From Cladopsammia gracilis (Eukaryota > Cnidaria > Anthozoa > Scleractinia > Dendrophylliidae), in NCBI GenBank assembly GCA_022457155.1, contig JAJGOT010000308.1, positions 672,001 through 736,000 on the forward strand: 64,000 bases of DNA. Direction: 5' to 3'. Each line of letters opens with the position of its first letter. The first letter of the stretch is position 1. Made by a program: the position numbers and the translations under genes. Positions 22,658 to 32,477 of the stretch are shown here, in pieces. The notes under the pieces were generated by a model. It saw nothing but the letters and a program-made list of their open reading frames with translations. It did not search any database and was not told the origin of the DNA.

Positions 22658-24340
22658 CTAGACCAGCAACTTGTGCGGTGTTATCTCCTTCTGACACTTG
22701 CACAACTGTGTTTGAAGGAGTGTATGTTTTTTGGGATCAGTCGATTTGACTTGTAAAGTTATCTTTTTGATTGTGAAGTCTACCCCAAAAGCATATGGCG
22801 AGGCAAGATTATATGAGAAAAAAATTTTCTTAGGGTCTTTGACGAAATAATATTCCCCAATAATTAGGGATTTTGAACGGGGAGGGGTGAAATTCAACAA
22901 CTTTTTCCCATTCAAATCCAAGTCAGTCTCCATGACCATCTTCCCTTCCTCAAAAACGAAAGGGGAATCATAAACGCTGCTTTCAACGTCAGGTTGAGAA
23001 CTTGCCACGCCATATATGATCAGATTTGCATCTCCTTCTGGAGTTGATTCGGCAGTTCCCCGCCACTTCAGATCCAGGAAAATAAATTCAGGTGGAGTGA
23101 TCTTCCATTTATGCATATGGATGATGGATCTGGCATAATTCGAAAACTTCTTTGTTGATTGTTGATTGATATTCAAGCTTGTGCTCACGACATTAACACT
23201 AACACCATCCATTGACGCGGGGAAGAATTCAATGCAAATAGTGTATTCTCCCTCTGGGAGTTTGAACATATTGAATCCAAGTCTCCCAGAGTATTCATTA
23301 AAATGATCTTTGGTTATTTTCAAATCGTACGCCTTCTTATTGAAAAGATGCGGCGAATCTGGAAAATCACTGATTGCCGTTACTGTCATATTATGTTCAG
23401 AGCTGGATTCATCGATGTCTTCCATCAGATAGCGGAATGCGTCCTTTGCATGCGAGGTTGACGTGATATGCGATTCATTTACGTATTTTTTGAGCTTCTC
23501 TTCTAATTCTATCGTGTGGACTACCACATTGCTTATCTTGAGATTAAGTTCTCTATCCACATAAGATTTTGGCGTGGGTTGATGCTCCAGAGTTGGCGCT
23601 GCGATATTGTTGATTTGTTGCGAGTTCATATCCAGGTTTCCAGTCATTGTTCCACCTTCCAACGAAAGCTTTTTCGCGGATTGGTCGTCCACATATCTTT
23701 TGTTTGCGCCTTGATCGGCAACTTCGGGATCTTTCACGTTAAAAATGGTGTGATTTCCCATATCCAAAGCCGTCTCCATTGGAAACGTCTCTTTGCGGCT
23801 GAGAAAGACATTCTTGACGTCATTATAAGAAACCAGGTTGTTATAATGCGCTCGCAAATCATGATACGTCTGCTGTTTTGAGTTTTTCACGTTGAAAAGT
23901 TCTTTCAAATCGATATCCTTCATGACTTCATGAGTGTGAGCCGGAGCAGCAGGGTGGAATTTTTTCAGAGTGATCATATTCACCGCTGACAAATCCTGGT
24001 TTTCATCAGTGTCCAGATTTGTGATCAATTTGCGATTCATTTTTATTTCCCCGGGGTTGATGAGGTTTTGCCCCCTGAGATCAAGATCCCCAGTCATATG
24101 TGAGGAACCATCAACCTAAAGTGAATCTGCCCGCAATTGCGTTGCAAGCGTGTCAACTTGATGTTTGGTGATTGCATCCGATTTCCCCGTTCCTTCAGCG
24201 ACATTGGTCATGCGTTTCCTTTGCAGGTCATAATCCCCTGAAGGCGTCAGCTTGAAACCAACGCCTGGCAATCCATCTTTTCCATCTCGGCCCCCTTGGT
24301 AGGTGCTTTTTTCAGAAAGCAGTCCATTTGAATAGCTCAT
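22658..24340 (-). pseudogene. Fibre-like protein, one internal stop
   Basis: Homologue of the 771-residue fibre candidate at 42473-44788. The start MSYSNGLLSE at 24340 is followed by a collagen-like GGRDGKDGLPG, then HMTGDLDLRG, GEIKMNRKLI and DLSAVNMITLKKFHP. Pseudo-repeats of the form LDMNSQQINNIAAPT...SYVD follow, then a globular part with YTICIEFFP and SSVYDSPFVFEEG. A single in-frame TAG at 24116-24118 interrupts it. The frame is otherwise open to 22658, where it ends earlier than the intact homologue. The first 29 bases overlap the end of the ATPase gene. Confidence 0.75.
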
Positions 24341-24888
24341 TTTGAATGCTTTCATCAAAATTTTTGGCAATGAATTTCCTCGGCTTATCTACATACAGGA
24401 AAGAGAACGGATCATGCGTTGCCTTCACATAATCTTCTTTGCTGACTTGTGTCTCCCTGCAGAGAAGGGACACTTCATTGTTGCTTGGGAATTCAAAAAT
24501 GCAAAAATGCGAACAATTCAGGCGGATATCTTTTGGTGTTCCGAAATAACTTTGCGAAAGATAAATCACAGAGCAATTCTTGTGTCTGCCCTGAATGAAA
24601 TGATCAATCAATGGCTTTTGATTCTTTTCGCAAACAAAATCATCGAAAACAACCAGTTTTTGGTTCTCCCCTGACAATGCCGAAACTGGGATGATTTCAT
24701 CTGAGGCTGCTTCCACAACATCGTACCCCGCTTCTTTGCTGATTGGACGAAACGTTTTCAGCAGATGCTGTTATTTGGATTGGTCAAGATTTTTCGCATA
24801 GAGATAAATTTTATTCGATCCGGCATGAACGGGTGAAGTTGTTGGAAATTTGTGATTGGGTCCTGGCAATCATAATTTGGGATCTTCA
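24312..24888 (-). pseudogene. Packaging ATPase lacking Walker A
   Basis: Homologue of the A32/FtsK-HerA-like ATPase at 41817-42455. The start MKIPNYDCQD at 24888 and the Walker B half (KLVVFDDFVCEKNQ, then YLSQSYFGTPKDIRLNC) are clear. Between FMPD and the IYLYAKN-equivalent segment about 25 residues including the whole GPSGSGKT P-loop are deleted, followed by a frameshift and a stop. It cannot bind ATP. The gene lies divergent from the coiled-coil gene, as in the intact element. Confidence 0.8.
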
Positions 24889-24974
24889 TTTTTAAACGAG
24901 AAGATAACAATCTTCTTGATATGAGACAACTTGTGAGACAACTTGTAAGACAACATATTGTTATTCTTAATAAA

Positions 24975-25997
24975 ATGAGTTTATTGAAATGGCAAGAAAT
25001 TGCTAAAAGCAAATCTGCTTTGGGTAAAAAAATTAATTTAGTTCATGATGCCATCAACCAGAAAAAGTTGGGTGAAGAGACAAGTCAAATCGGGTTTGAA
25101 AAAATGTTCAATCCAGTCACATCGAAACTGGATGAGGTGATTGCGTCGAATTTGGGACCACTTCCCCGGAAAAAGCCGAAGGCCTTGAAAGTTGGGAAAG
25201 CCAAACCAGCAGAAATTGATTATCTCCCCGAAGTCGACCCATTTGAAGAAATGGATGTGGGTGGTTTGTTTGATGATGACGTAGCTGTTGAACCACAAGC
25301 AGCTAAACAACTTCCAGAAAGACCACCATCATACGAAAAAGTATTGAAAGAGTTAGAAGGTGAATCACCTGTATATGAAGCGAGCGTTCCTGATTATGGA
25401 GTGGACGAGAAAGAGGAAGAGGAAGAGGAAGAGGAAGAAAAGGGTGAAGAAGACTGGGAAGACACTCAAGAAGACACAGTTAATAACATACTAGATGACA
25501 TGAAATTAATAAATTATGATAAAGCGGACAAAGCCTTAGATGAGTTAGATGTCTCAGAAGCAAAGAAAAAAAATTTTATTGAAGATAAGCTTATAAAGAC
25601 GGTTATAAAGATAAGTGCCCAACTGAACAGTCGCGCCCACTATCTGAATAAAAAACTCAAGAAAGGTAAAATAACTGAAGGCGTAAGGAATGTAGAAATG
25701 CAGACAATAAATGCTAAAAGAAAAGTATTGAAAGACTACAGGAAATATTATAGAGGGAAAGTCAAGTCATTTAAAGGCTCGGGCGTCAGCAGAGCTGGGG
25801 GTGGAACCATCCGATTTTTCCACAACCCAAAAGAACTTCTGAAGAAACTTGAGGTCATCGTTGGCTCCATCAATGCTGGGAACACAAACGTTGGCATCAG
25901 AAATACCGGAGTTGGCATTCTTGATCTTCTCCTGAAAGAGAGAGTCATCAACAGATTCCAGCATGAGAAAATCTATAAAAACTATTTCAAACCATAA
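24975..25997 (+). CDS. Coiled-coil virion protein candidate (older copy)
   Basis: An intact 340-residue frame from ATG 24975, chosen because the N-terminus MSLLKWQEIAKSKSALG matches MSLLKWKELAKQKSELG of the homologue at 40645-41760. Both ends are conserved: LGEETSQIGFEKMF near the N-terminus, and NPKELLKKLEVIVGS...QHEKIYKNYFK at the C-terminus. The middle is acidic and low-complexity, including an E-rich run (about residues 140-155). It abuts the penton gene (ATG 25999) in the same orientation. Function unknown; conserved position beside penton and ATPase suggests a minor capsid, scaffold or vertex protein. Confidence 0.65.
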   Translation: MSLLKWQEIAKSKSALGKKINLVHDAINQKKLGEETSQIGFEKMFNPVTSKLDEVIASNLGPLPRKKPKALKVGKAKPAEIDYLPEVDPFEEMDVGGLFDDDVAVEPQAAKQLPERPPSYEKVLKELEGESPVYEASVPDYGVDEKEEEEEEEEEKGEEDWEDTQEDTVNNILDDMKLINYDKADKALDELDVSEAKKKNFIEDKLIKTVIKISAQLNSRAHYLNKKLKKGKITEGVRNVEMQTINAKRKVLKDYRKYYRGKVKSFKGSGVSRAGGGTIRFFHNPKELLKKLEVIVGSINAGNTNVGIRNTGVGILDLLLKERVINRFQHEKIYKNYFKP

Positions 25998-25998
25998 A

Positions 25999-26530
25999 AT
26001 GGAAATCGAAAGAGAAATTGTCCTGTCATCCTTTTCCGTCAAGACAGGCGGAAACAAACCAGAAAATTTCACAACAAAATTCAATCGACCTATTGTTTTG
26101 GATCCAAATTCCGAATATGTTGTTGGGTTGAATCGAGTCATCAATATGAGTTTTACGTGGTATAACATCAATGCTGACCGCCAGAATCAACTGATCAGGT
26201 TCAGCTCTGACCGTGGGAAAACATTTTCCGATATCGCCTTCCCAGCTGGAGTTTGGGAATATGAGGGGATGAATAACTTTATTCAAAAAGCAACAGTGGT
26301 GAAAGAATCTGGAAAAGCTGACATTTTCCCAATCAATCTTGCTTTCTCTTCCGAAACCTTCAGAGTAACAATCACACTGGCAGAAAATTATCAGCTTGAT
26401 CTCAACCAATCCAATTTCAACGATCTCATTGGTTTTCAGAAAAAGATTCTGAAAGATAAAGTCAACATTGGTCCCAGAGTTCCAAACCTTAGTCAAGATA
26501 CTGATATGTTAAACGTTCATTGTGATCTCA
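25999..26530 (+). pseudogene. Penton-like gene, 5' part (split by insertion)
   Basis: Single jelly-roll minor capsid (penton) protein of the Polinton type. Residues 1-177 align without gaps of note to the 253-residue protein at 39866-40627: EREIVLSSFSVKT, ENFTTKF, YVVGLNRVINMSFTWYN, GPRVPNLSQDTD. The frame enters the inserted element immediately after the target duplication ATCTCA at 26525-26530. The 3' part resumes at 46303. No other damage is visible on this side, so the gene was probably open when the younger element landed. Confidence 0.85.
26525..26530 (+). other. Target-site duplication, left copy
   Basis: ATCTCA immediately before the first base (A of AGTAGTTG) of the intact Polinton; repeated at 46297-46302. 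Six bp is the length expected for the retroviral-type integrase of Polintons. Confidence 0.9.
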
Positions 26531-27266
26531 AGTAGTTGTATAATTGTCCCTTCTAGGGCATATTCCTTGGTACTTTTTTCCCATATTTTTATATTTATTT
26601 CTGAGATCTAAAATTTTTGAAATTTTTCAACCCATAATCCCCGTCATTTTCTTGCGAATCCCTGTCATATTTTTTAGATTTTAAAGGGAGATCAAGACCT
26701 GATTATTTCCGAGATCTTTTTGTATTATTAGCAAAATTTACGAGTAAATTTCAGTTTTTTTAAAGGTAAATAAACATAAATTATACGGCAGATCTTGATT
26801 GTTGGTTCACTTTCTGTTTATTCAAGTGAAATTCAAATCATAGTAATTTTCATCACGTAAATAAAGGGGTTTACTCCATACTCTTTTGTCTTAGTGTAAA
26901 GTTAAACACAACTTTTCCTTAAAATAGTCAAAAGGTCTTTATAACACAGAATTAAAGGGGATATACTTCAAATAAATTAAATAAATGTAATAAATTCAAA
27001 AAAATCAAGAAATATAATAAAATCTTGAAATGCTTTAAATTCTAAAAAATTATGAGCTCGCCCTTCGGGCTCGCGGGATTCGCAAGAAAATGACGGGGAT
27101 TATGGGTTGAAAAATTTCAAAAATTTTAGATCTCAGAAATAAATATAAAAATATGGGAAAAAAAGTACCAAGGAATATGCCCTAGAAGGGACAATTATAC
27201 AACTACTAAGGTGGTGTTGGATGGGAGCGGAAGAAAAAAAATAATTTAAAAAAAAAATTATAATTT
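26531..27266 (+). repeat. Left terminal inverted repeat
   Basis: Matches the reverse complement of 45560-46296 with few differences. It has internal symmetry: the first ~140 bases (AGTAGTTGTATAATTGTCCC onward, 26531-26672) recur inverted at 27070-27207, ending ACAACTACT, so the outer ~677 bp is itself bounded by inverted repeats. The remaining ~59 bp (AAGGTGGTGTTGGATGGGAG onward) belongs to the TIR but not to that unit. A GAGCTCGCCCTTCGGGCTCG hairpin lies at about 27053. No gene is in the TIR. Confidence 0.92.
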
Positions 27267-27276
27267 AAAAAAAATA

Positions 27277-27296
27277 TATTTATATATAATAAAATG
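27277..27296 (+). promoter_or_regulatory. Early-type TATA leader (first gene)
   Basis: TATTTATATATAATAAAATG, ending in the start codon of the first gene. The same motif lies at 27912-27929 before the polymerase and 33972-33991 before the SSB-like gene, with close variants at 32457-32477 and 33245-33262. This conservation between unrelated genes indicates an element-specific promoter. Confidence 0.65.
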
Positions 27297-27827
27297 ATCG
27301 CTACGCAAAAACCAATCGCAAAGAAAAACCAACATCCAAAAAAGATGGATTCAAGAGATATTCTACAAGAAAGATTTCATGCTATTGACTTCTTGTTTGT
27401 AGAAGTTTTGGAAAAATTAAAAAAATCTCTAAATTTAGAAAATAAAAAAGAAAGGAAAATAGCAAAAAAAGAATTGAAAGAAATTATTATAAATATAAAT
27501 TATAAATTGGATCATATTCCAGTTTTGAATTTATATTATAATATGCCTGAAGATATGGAAGATTTAGTAACTTTTGTAATATTTCATTATGCAGGTGAAT
27601 TATTCAAATATTTTATAAATATTGGAGAAGGAAGTATGACAGTTTTTGAAAACTCAAATGGATATCCAACTTGTAATGAGAAAAAAATTGTTAAGAAATT
27701 ATTAAATAAATTTTATAAAAAGATTGTGATAAAAAGTGAAGATCAAGATGAAAATAGAGACCACGATGAAGATTATGGAAATTATTATCTTGATACAGAA
27801 GAAGTATTTGATTATATTTATGGATAA
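27294..27827 (+). CDS. Unknown early protein, acidic C-terminus
   Basis: A 177-residue protein with no family I recognise. A basic N-terminal ~18 residues (KPIAKKNQHPKK) precedes DSRDILQERFHAIDFLF. A lysine-rich helical middle follows (residues ~40-65), and the C-terminal ~35 residues are rich in Asp/Glu and Tyr (EDQDENRDHDEDYGNYY). It is the first gene inside the left TIR, has the early-type leader directly upstream and a hairpin/T-run terminator just after its stop. In position it could correspond to a terminal protein or regulator, but nothing in the sequence proves either. Confidence 0.75.
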   Translation: MIATQKPIAKKNQHPKKMDSRDILQERFHAIDFLFVEVLEKLKKSLNLENKKERKIAKKELKEIIININYKLDHIPVLNLYYNMPEDMEDLVTFVIFHYAGELFKYFINIGEGSMTVFENSNGYPTCNEKKIVKKLLNKFYKKIVIKSEDQDENRDHDEDYGNYYLDTEEVFDYIYG

Positions 27828-27832
27828 ATTTT

Positions 27833-27857
27833 AGCCCCAAAATGGGGCTTTTTTTTA
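27833..27857 (+). terminator. Hairpin plus T-run terminator
   Basis: AGCCCC-AAAAT-GGGGCT (27833-27849) followed by a run of T. The sequence after the T-run (ATGCTGAAATTTATAA) is nearly the same after the hairpin at 33189 and in the tail of the gene ending at 33916, so a common 3' module is used. Confidence 0.7.
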
Positions 27858-27911
27858 TGCTGAAATTTATAACTTTTGCGGAAAAAAAAAATAAATAAAG
27901 TTAAAAAAAAA

Positions 27912-27929
27912 TATTTATATATAATAAAA
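27912..27929 (+). promoter_or_regulatory. Early-type leader of polB
   Basis: TATTTATATATAATAAAA ends five bases before the ATG of the DNA polymerase gene and is identical to the leaders at 27277 and 33972. Confidence 0.65.
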
Positions 27930-27933
27930 AAGG

Positions 27934-30900
27934 ATGTCTTCATCTGATTTAAATAACTTATCATATGATGAACTTATGAAAATAGCAAAAAAGGAAACTA
28001 AAGAAAATAGAAAAATTAAAGAAGAACGAAAGAAACAAAAATTGATTGAATATATTAAAAATAAAAAAGAAGAAAATGATAAATTAAAAAAGAAACCAAT
28101 AAAACTTAAACCTAAATCAAAACCTAAACCAAAGAAAATTAAAACATTTGATGATTATTTTCTTGAATGTATAAAAAATAAAAAGATTCCAAAAGATACT
28201 CCAAAATATTTAAAGAAAGCACTTGAAAGAGCAATGAAAGAATACCACGTTGGAATTAAATTTGAAAAATCTGCTCTTGATAATTTTGCTGAAAAATATG
28301 TAATTGAAGGAAAACCAAAAATCTTTCCTAAAGATTATTTTAAAGAAAAAGCTTCACAATTAAAAGATTTTCTTAGAAATCATAGAAATATTAAAGTTAG
28401 ATTTATATTAGTTTGTTTAATGGAAAGAATGGAGCATGAAGATAAAATTAAAGATAAAGCTTATTTTCATTCTGAAACACATATTAATCTTGAAGGTATA
28501 GATGCTAAAGAGATTTTAACTAAAATAATTCTAGAAATTCTTAGTAAAATTTTAATTTATCAAAGAAATGGTTCAGGTTGGTATTTTAAAGAGATTTTAT
28601 CATTAGAAATTCATACTATAAAATATAAACCTTTGAAAGGATCTTCATATATTAAACTTCCTGGTTTTATTTCAAGTAAAAAAGCTATAATAAATTTAGA
28701 AAATAAAAAAGATAATAAATGTTTCATGTGGTGTATTTTAAGATATTTACATCCACATGAAAAAGATCCTCAAAGAATTTCAAATTTAAAAAAATACAAA
28801 AACGATCTTAATTTTAAAGGTATAGATTTTCCATTTAAATTAACAGATATAAAAAGGTTTGAGAATCAAAACCCGAATCTCCCAGGAATTAATGTTTTTT
28901 CAATTAATGAATATAATAAATTTTATCCTTTAAGAATTAATGACAAAGATTGTAATAATACAATAGATTTATTTCTTTATGAAGACACCGGAAAAACACA
29001 TTATACACTTATTAAAAATTTTTCAAGATTAATCAGTTCACAAGTTAGTAAAAATACTTCAATAAAAAAATATTTTTGTAAAAAATGTTTATCTCATTTT
29101 ACAAAAGAGGATCTCCTAAAGAAACACATTATATTTTGTTCTAATAATGAGACAGCTGCAGTAAAAATGCCTCCTAAAAACTCATTTTTATTTTTTAAAA
29201 ATTATAATAAAAAATTACCTTTACCATTTGTTATTTATGCTGATTTTGAATGTTTTACAAAACCAATGAATAATTGTGAACCGGATCCAAATTATTCTTA
29301 TTCAATGGAATATCAAAAACATGAACCTTGTGGATTTTGTATTTATATTAAATCTTTTGATTTTGATGATAGAGTTGATAGAATATTTAAAATTAATCCA
29401 ATTATTTATACAAAGAAAAAAGAAGATGAAAATATTGCATTAGTTTTTGTAAAAGAATTAAAAAAAATTGCAAAACAAATTAATTTTAGTTTTTATAATT
29501 TCCCACAAATGATGATATTTACAGACTCTGATAAAATAGAGTTTAATAAATCAACAAATTGCCATATTTGTGAAAAACCTTTTATTGAAGGAGACTTTAA
29601 GAATAAAAAAGTTAGAGATCATTGTCATTTTACTGGTAAGTTTAGAGGAGCTGCTCATAATAATTGTAATATTTTTTGTAAAAAACCTAGAGTACTTCCT
29701 GTAATATTTCATAATCTTCAAGGTTATGATTCACATCTTTTTATTAAAGAATTAGCAAAAATGAAAGGAGATTTAACTTTTATTCCTAAAACAGAAGAGA
29801 AATATATATCATTTTCTAAGAAAATTAAAGTAGCTGAATTTATGAGAGAAGATGAAAAAATTACAATTAATTTTGAATTACGTTTTATTGATTCATTTAA
29901 ATTTTTATTAACTTCCCTTTCAGGTCTTGTAAATAATTTGCAACCTGATGATTTTTATTCTATAAAAAGTTATTATGATAAAAATATAGAATTATTAACA
30001 AGAAAAGGAGTATATCCTTATGATTATGTAAATTCTTTAGAAAAATTCAAAGAAACACAATTACCACCAAAAGAAGAATTTTATTCAAAATTAAATGATG
30101 AAGACATAACTGATGAAGACTACACCCATGCACAAAAGGTTTGGTCACAATTTAATTGTAAAACTATTAAAGATTACCATGATTTATATCTTAAAACAGA
30201 TGTATTACTTTTAGCTGATGTGTTTGAAAACTTTCGTAAAACTTGTTTGAAGTATTATAATTTAGATCCAGCTCATTATTATACATCTCCTGGATTAGCT
30301 TGGGATGCATGTCTTAAAGAAACAGAACAAAGACTTGAATTATTACATGATTATGATATGTTAATGATGTTTGATCAAGGAATTAGAGGTGGTATAACTC
30401 ATATATCAAAAAGATATTCAGAAGCAAACAATAAATATATGAAAAATTATAATCCAAATGAAGAATCAAAATTTATTACATATCTTGATGCTAATAATCT
30501 TTATGGTTGGTCAATGATACAAAAACTTCCAACTCATGGTTTTAAATGGATGAAAAATCTTACAAAAGAAAATGTAATTAAAATATTAGAAAAGAAAATT
30601 ACAAATATTGGTTATATTTTTGAAGTGGATCTTAAATATCCAAAAAAACTATGGAAAGAACATAATGATTATCCACTTGCTACAGAAAGATTAAAGTTTG
30701 GAACAGTAGAGAAACTTGTTGGATCTTTTTACCGTAAAAAGAATTATATAATACATTATAGAAATCTTAGACAATGTTTAGAATTAGGACTTGAACTTGA
30801 AAAAGTACACAGAGGAATATCATTTTATCAATCTGAATGGATGAAACCTTATATTGAAAAAAATACAGAATTAAGAAAACAATCTAAAAACTCTTTTGAA

Positions 30901-31680
30901 AAAGATTTTTTTAAATTAATGAATAATTCTGTATTTGGTAAAACAATTGAAAATATAAGAAAAAGACAAAATATACAATTAGTAAATAATAAGAAAAAGG
31001 CTATTAATTTGTCATCAAAACCTAATTTTGATCGATTAACAATATTTGATCAAAAATTAATTGCAGTTCATTTGAAAAAGACAGAAATATATTTTAATAA
31101 ACCTATTTATGTGGGACAAGCTGTTCTTGATTTGTCAAAATTTTATATGTATGATTTTCATTATAATTATATTAGAGAGAAGTATTCCAATAAAGCTGAA
31201 TTATTATTCACAGATACAGATTCATTAATGTATGAAATTCATACAGATGATTTTTATTATGATATAAGAAAAAACATCAAAAAAAAGTTTGATACAAGTG
31301 ATTATCCAGAAAATCATGAATCTGGAATTAAAACTGGAATTAATAAGAAAGTAATAGGAATGTTTAAAGATGAAGCTTGTGGAAAACAAATTACACATTT
31401 TGTTGGTCTAAGACCTAAGCTTTATTCTTTTAAAGTTGAAGACATTGAAGTAAAGAAATGTAAAGGAATTAAGAAAAATGTTATTAAAAGGGAAATAACA
31501 TTTGAAGATTTCAAGAAATGTTTATTCTCAGAAAAAGAAGAAATGAGAACAATGAATATAATAAGAAGTAAAGAACATAAAATTTACTCGATGAAAATGA
31601 ATAAAGTAGCATTATCTGCAAATGACGATAAAAGACTGATTTGTAAAAATAAAATTAATACTTTAGCTTTGAGAAAATAA
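27934..31680 (+). CDS. polB: Protein-primed family B DNA polymerase
   Basis: A 1248-residue polymerase that should replicate the element from its ends with a protein primer. The N-terminal ~400 residues start with lysine-rich helices. Exonuclease motif I is YADFEC (D437, E439). A zinc-binding insert like endonuclease VII/HNH follows (C543-HIC, then RDHCHF). ExoII is HNLQGYDSHLF (D599). The TPR/palm region includes LYLKTDVLLLADVF. Polymerase motif A is YLDANNLYGW (D852), motif B is KLMNNSVFGKT (K994), and motif C is FTDTDSLMYE (D1094, D1096). All catalytic positions are present and the frame is uninterrupted. Length fits Polinton polymerases. The early-type leader precedes it and a co-oriented small gene follows 23 bases after the stop. 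Confidence 0.95.
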   Translation: MSSSDLNNLSYDELMKIAKKETKENRKIKEERKKQKLIEYIKNKKEENDKLKKKPIKLKPKSKPKPKKIKTFDDYFLECIKNKKIPKDTPKYLKKALERAMKEYHVGIKFEKSALDNFAEKYVIEGKPKIFPKDYFKEKASQLKDFLRNHRNIKVRFILVCLMERMEHEDKIKDKAYFHSETHINLEGIDAKEILTKIILEILSKILIYQRNGSGWYFKEILSLEIHTIKYKPLKGSSYIKLPGFISSKKAIINLENKKDNKCFMWCILRYLHPHEKDPQRISNLKKYKNDLNFKGIDFPFKLTDIKRFENQNPNLPGINVFSINEYNKFYPLRINDKDCNNTIDLFLYEDTGKTHYTLIKNFSRLISSQVSKNTSIKKYFCKKCLSHFTKEDLLKKHIIFCSNNETAAVKMPPKNSFLFFKNYNKKLPLPFVIYADFECFTKPMNNCEPDPNYSYSMEYQKHEPCGFCIYIKSFDFDDRVDRIFKINPIIYTKKKEDENIALVFVKELKKIAKQINFSFYNFPQMMIFTDSDKIEFNKSTNCHICEKPFIEGDFKNKKVRDHCHFTGKFRGAAHNNCNIFCKKPRVLPVIFHNLQGYDSHLFIKELAKMKGDLTFIPKTEEKYISFSKKIKVAEFMREDEKITINFELRFIDSFKFLLTSLSGLVNNLQPDDFYSIKSYYDKNIELLTRKGVYPYDYVNSLEKFKETQLPPKEEFYSKLNDEDITDEDYTHAQKVWSQFNCKTIKDYHDLYLKTDVLLLADVFENFRKTCLKYYNLDPAHYYTSPGLAWDACLKETEQRLELLHDYDMLMMFDQGIRGGITHISKRYSEANNKYMKNYNPNEESKFITYLDANNLYGWSMIQKLPTHGFKWMKNLTKENVIKILEKKITNIGYIFEVDLKYPKKLWKEHNDYPLATERLKFGTVEKLVGSFYRKKNYIIHYRNLRQCLELGLELEKVHRGISFYQSEWMKPYIEKNTELRKQSKNSFEKDFFKLMNNSVFGKTIENIRKRQNIQLVNNKKKAINLSSKPNFDRLTIFDQKLIAVHLKKTEIYFNKPIYVGQAVLDLSKFYMYDFHYNYIREKYSNKAELLFTDTDSLMYEIHTDDFYYDIRKNIKKKFDTSDYPENHESGIKTGINKKVIGMFKDEACGKQITHFVGLRPKLYSFKVEDIEVKKCKGIKKNVIKREITFEDFKKCLFSEKEEMRTMNIIRSKEHKIYSMKMNKVALSANDDKRLICKNKINTLALRK

Positions 31681-31703
31681 AAAAAATAATATTATAAAAT
31701 AAA

Positions 31704-31844
31704 ATGATTAATTTCACAAAAAAAGATATTTTATTAATATATTTAAGAAGACTTTTTTTAATAGAAGATTTTGATGAAGAAATTAGATATAAAAGGTATA
31801 AAAGAGAAAATTTAAAAAATTTAAAAAAAAATAAAAGATTATAA
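31704..31844 (+). CDS. Small 46-residue protein, overlaps next gene
   Basis: ATG 31704 opens a 46-codon frame (MINFTKKDILLIYLRRLFLI at the start, basic tail NLKKNKRL). Its stop overlaps the next start codon in the arrangement TAATG (31842-31846). Such an overlap is typical of coupled genes in compact viral genomes. The N-terminal half is amphipathic or hydrophobic. No family is recognised; it could also be a leader controlling the zinc-ribbon gene. Confidence 0.5.
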   Translation: MINFTKKDILLIYLRRLFLIEDFDEEIRYKRYKRENLKNLKKNKRL

Positions 31845-32392
31845 TGTATACAGAAGAAGAGATTAAATTATATTCTTCCATATTAAAATCTTATGAAAAA
31901 AGTAAAATTAAAAAAAAGAAAAAAAGAAATATTCCAATATATGAAAAATGCAAACATGAGAATAAAGAAATTATTGATTATGCTGAAGTTTGTTGTGATT
32001 GTGGTCTTCAAATTCAAAGAATATTAAATTATGATGTTAATATATCTGATTGGGAAAGATGTTGTTATAGAAAAAAATCAGTATACCAAAGAAAGTATTT
32101 TTTTAAGAAAAAGATCAATGAAATACAAAAAACTTTTGATATAAAAAATGATGATATTTCTAAGATAAATGAAATACTTTATAAAATTGATAATGCAAAT
32201 TTAATTAAGAAAGTAAATACACAATTTGAAAGAAAGAGAATCATTAATATCACTTTTATTATAAAAAAGATTTTAATTATTCTTGGATATAGTAATGTTG
32301 ATGAATTATTACCACTAAAACTTTCAGAAGAAACAAAAGCTTTTTATGAAGAATGGTGGGAATTAGTTAAAAAAGAAATTATAATATCATAA
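31844..32392 (+). CDS. Zinc-ribbon transcription factor, VLTF3/TFIIB-like
   Basis: A 182-residue protein with a zinc ribbon formed by C36-x-H38 and C50-xx-C53-G (CDCGLQIQRIL). After a linker comes YQRKYFFKKKINEIQ, which resembles the Y-x-R-x-x-H/F-F block that follows the zinc ribbon in poxvirus-type late transcription factor 3 (VLTF3) proteins of large DNA viruses. The C-terminal part is helical. A role in switching on late virion genes would fit the second promoter class seen here. TFIIB-type origin is the alternative. It starts within the stop codon of the preceding small gene. Confidence 0.55.
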   Translation: MYTEEEIKLYSSILKSYEKSKIKKKKKRNIPIYEKCKHENKEIIDYAEVCCDCGLQIQRILNYDVNISDWERCCYRKKSVYQRKYFFKKKINEIQKTFDIKNDDISKINEILYKIDNANLIKKVNTQFERKRIINITFIIKKILIILGYSNVDELLPLKLSEETKAFYEEWWELVKKEIIIS

Positions 32393-32456
32393 TTTTAATT
32401 AAGTTTTGAAATTAAGTTGTAGCAGAAAAAAAAAATAATAATTTAAAAAAAAATAT

Positions 32457-32477
32457 ATTTATATAAAATAAAAATGA
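32457..32477 (+). promoter_or_regulatory. Early-type leader variant
   Basis: TATTTATATAAAATAAAA followed by the ATG of the first paralogue gene; one-base variant of the leader at 27277. Confidence 0.55.
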
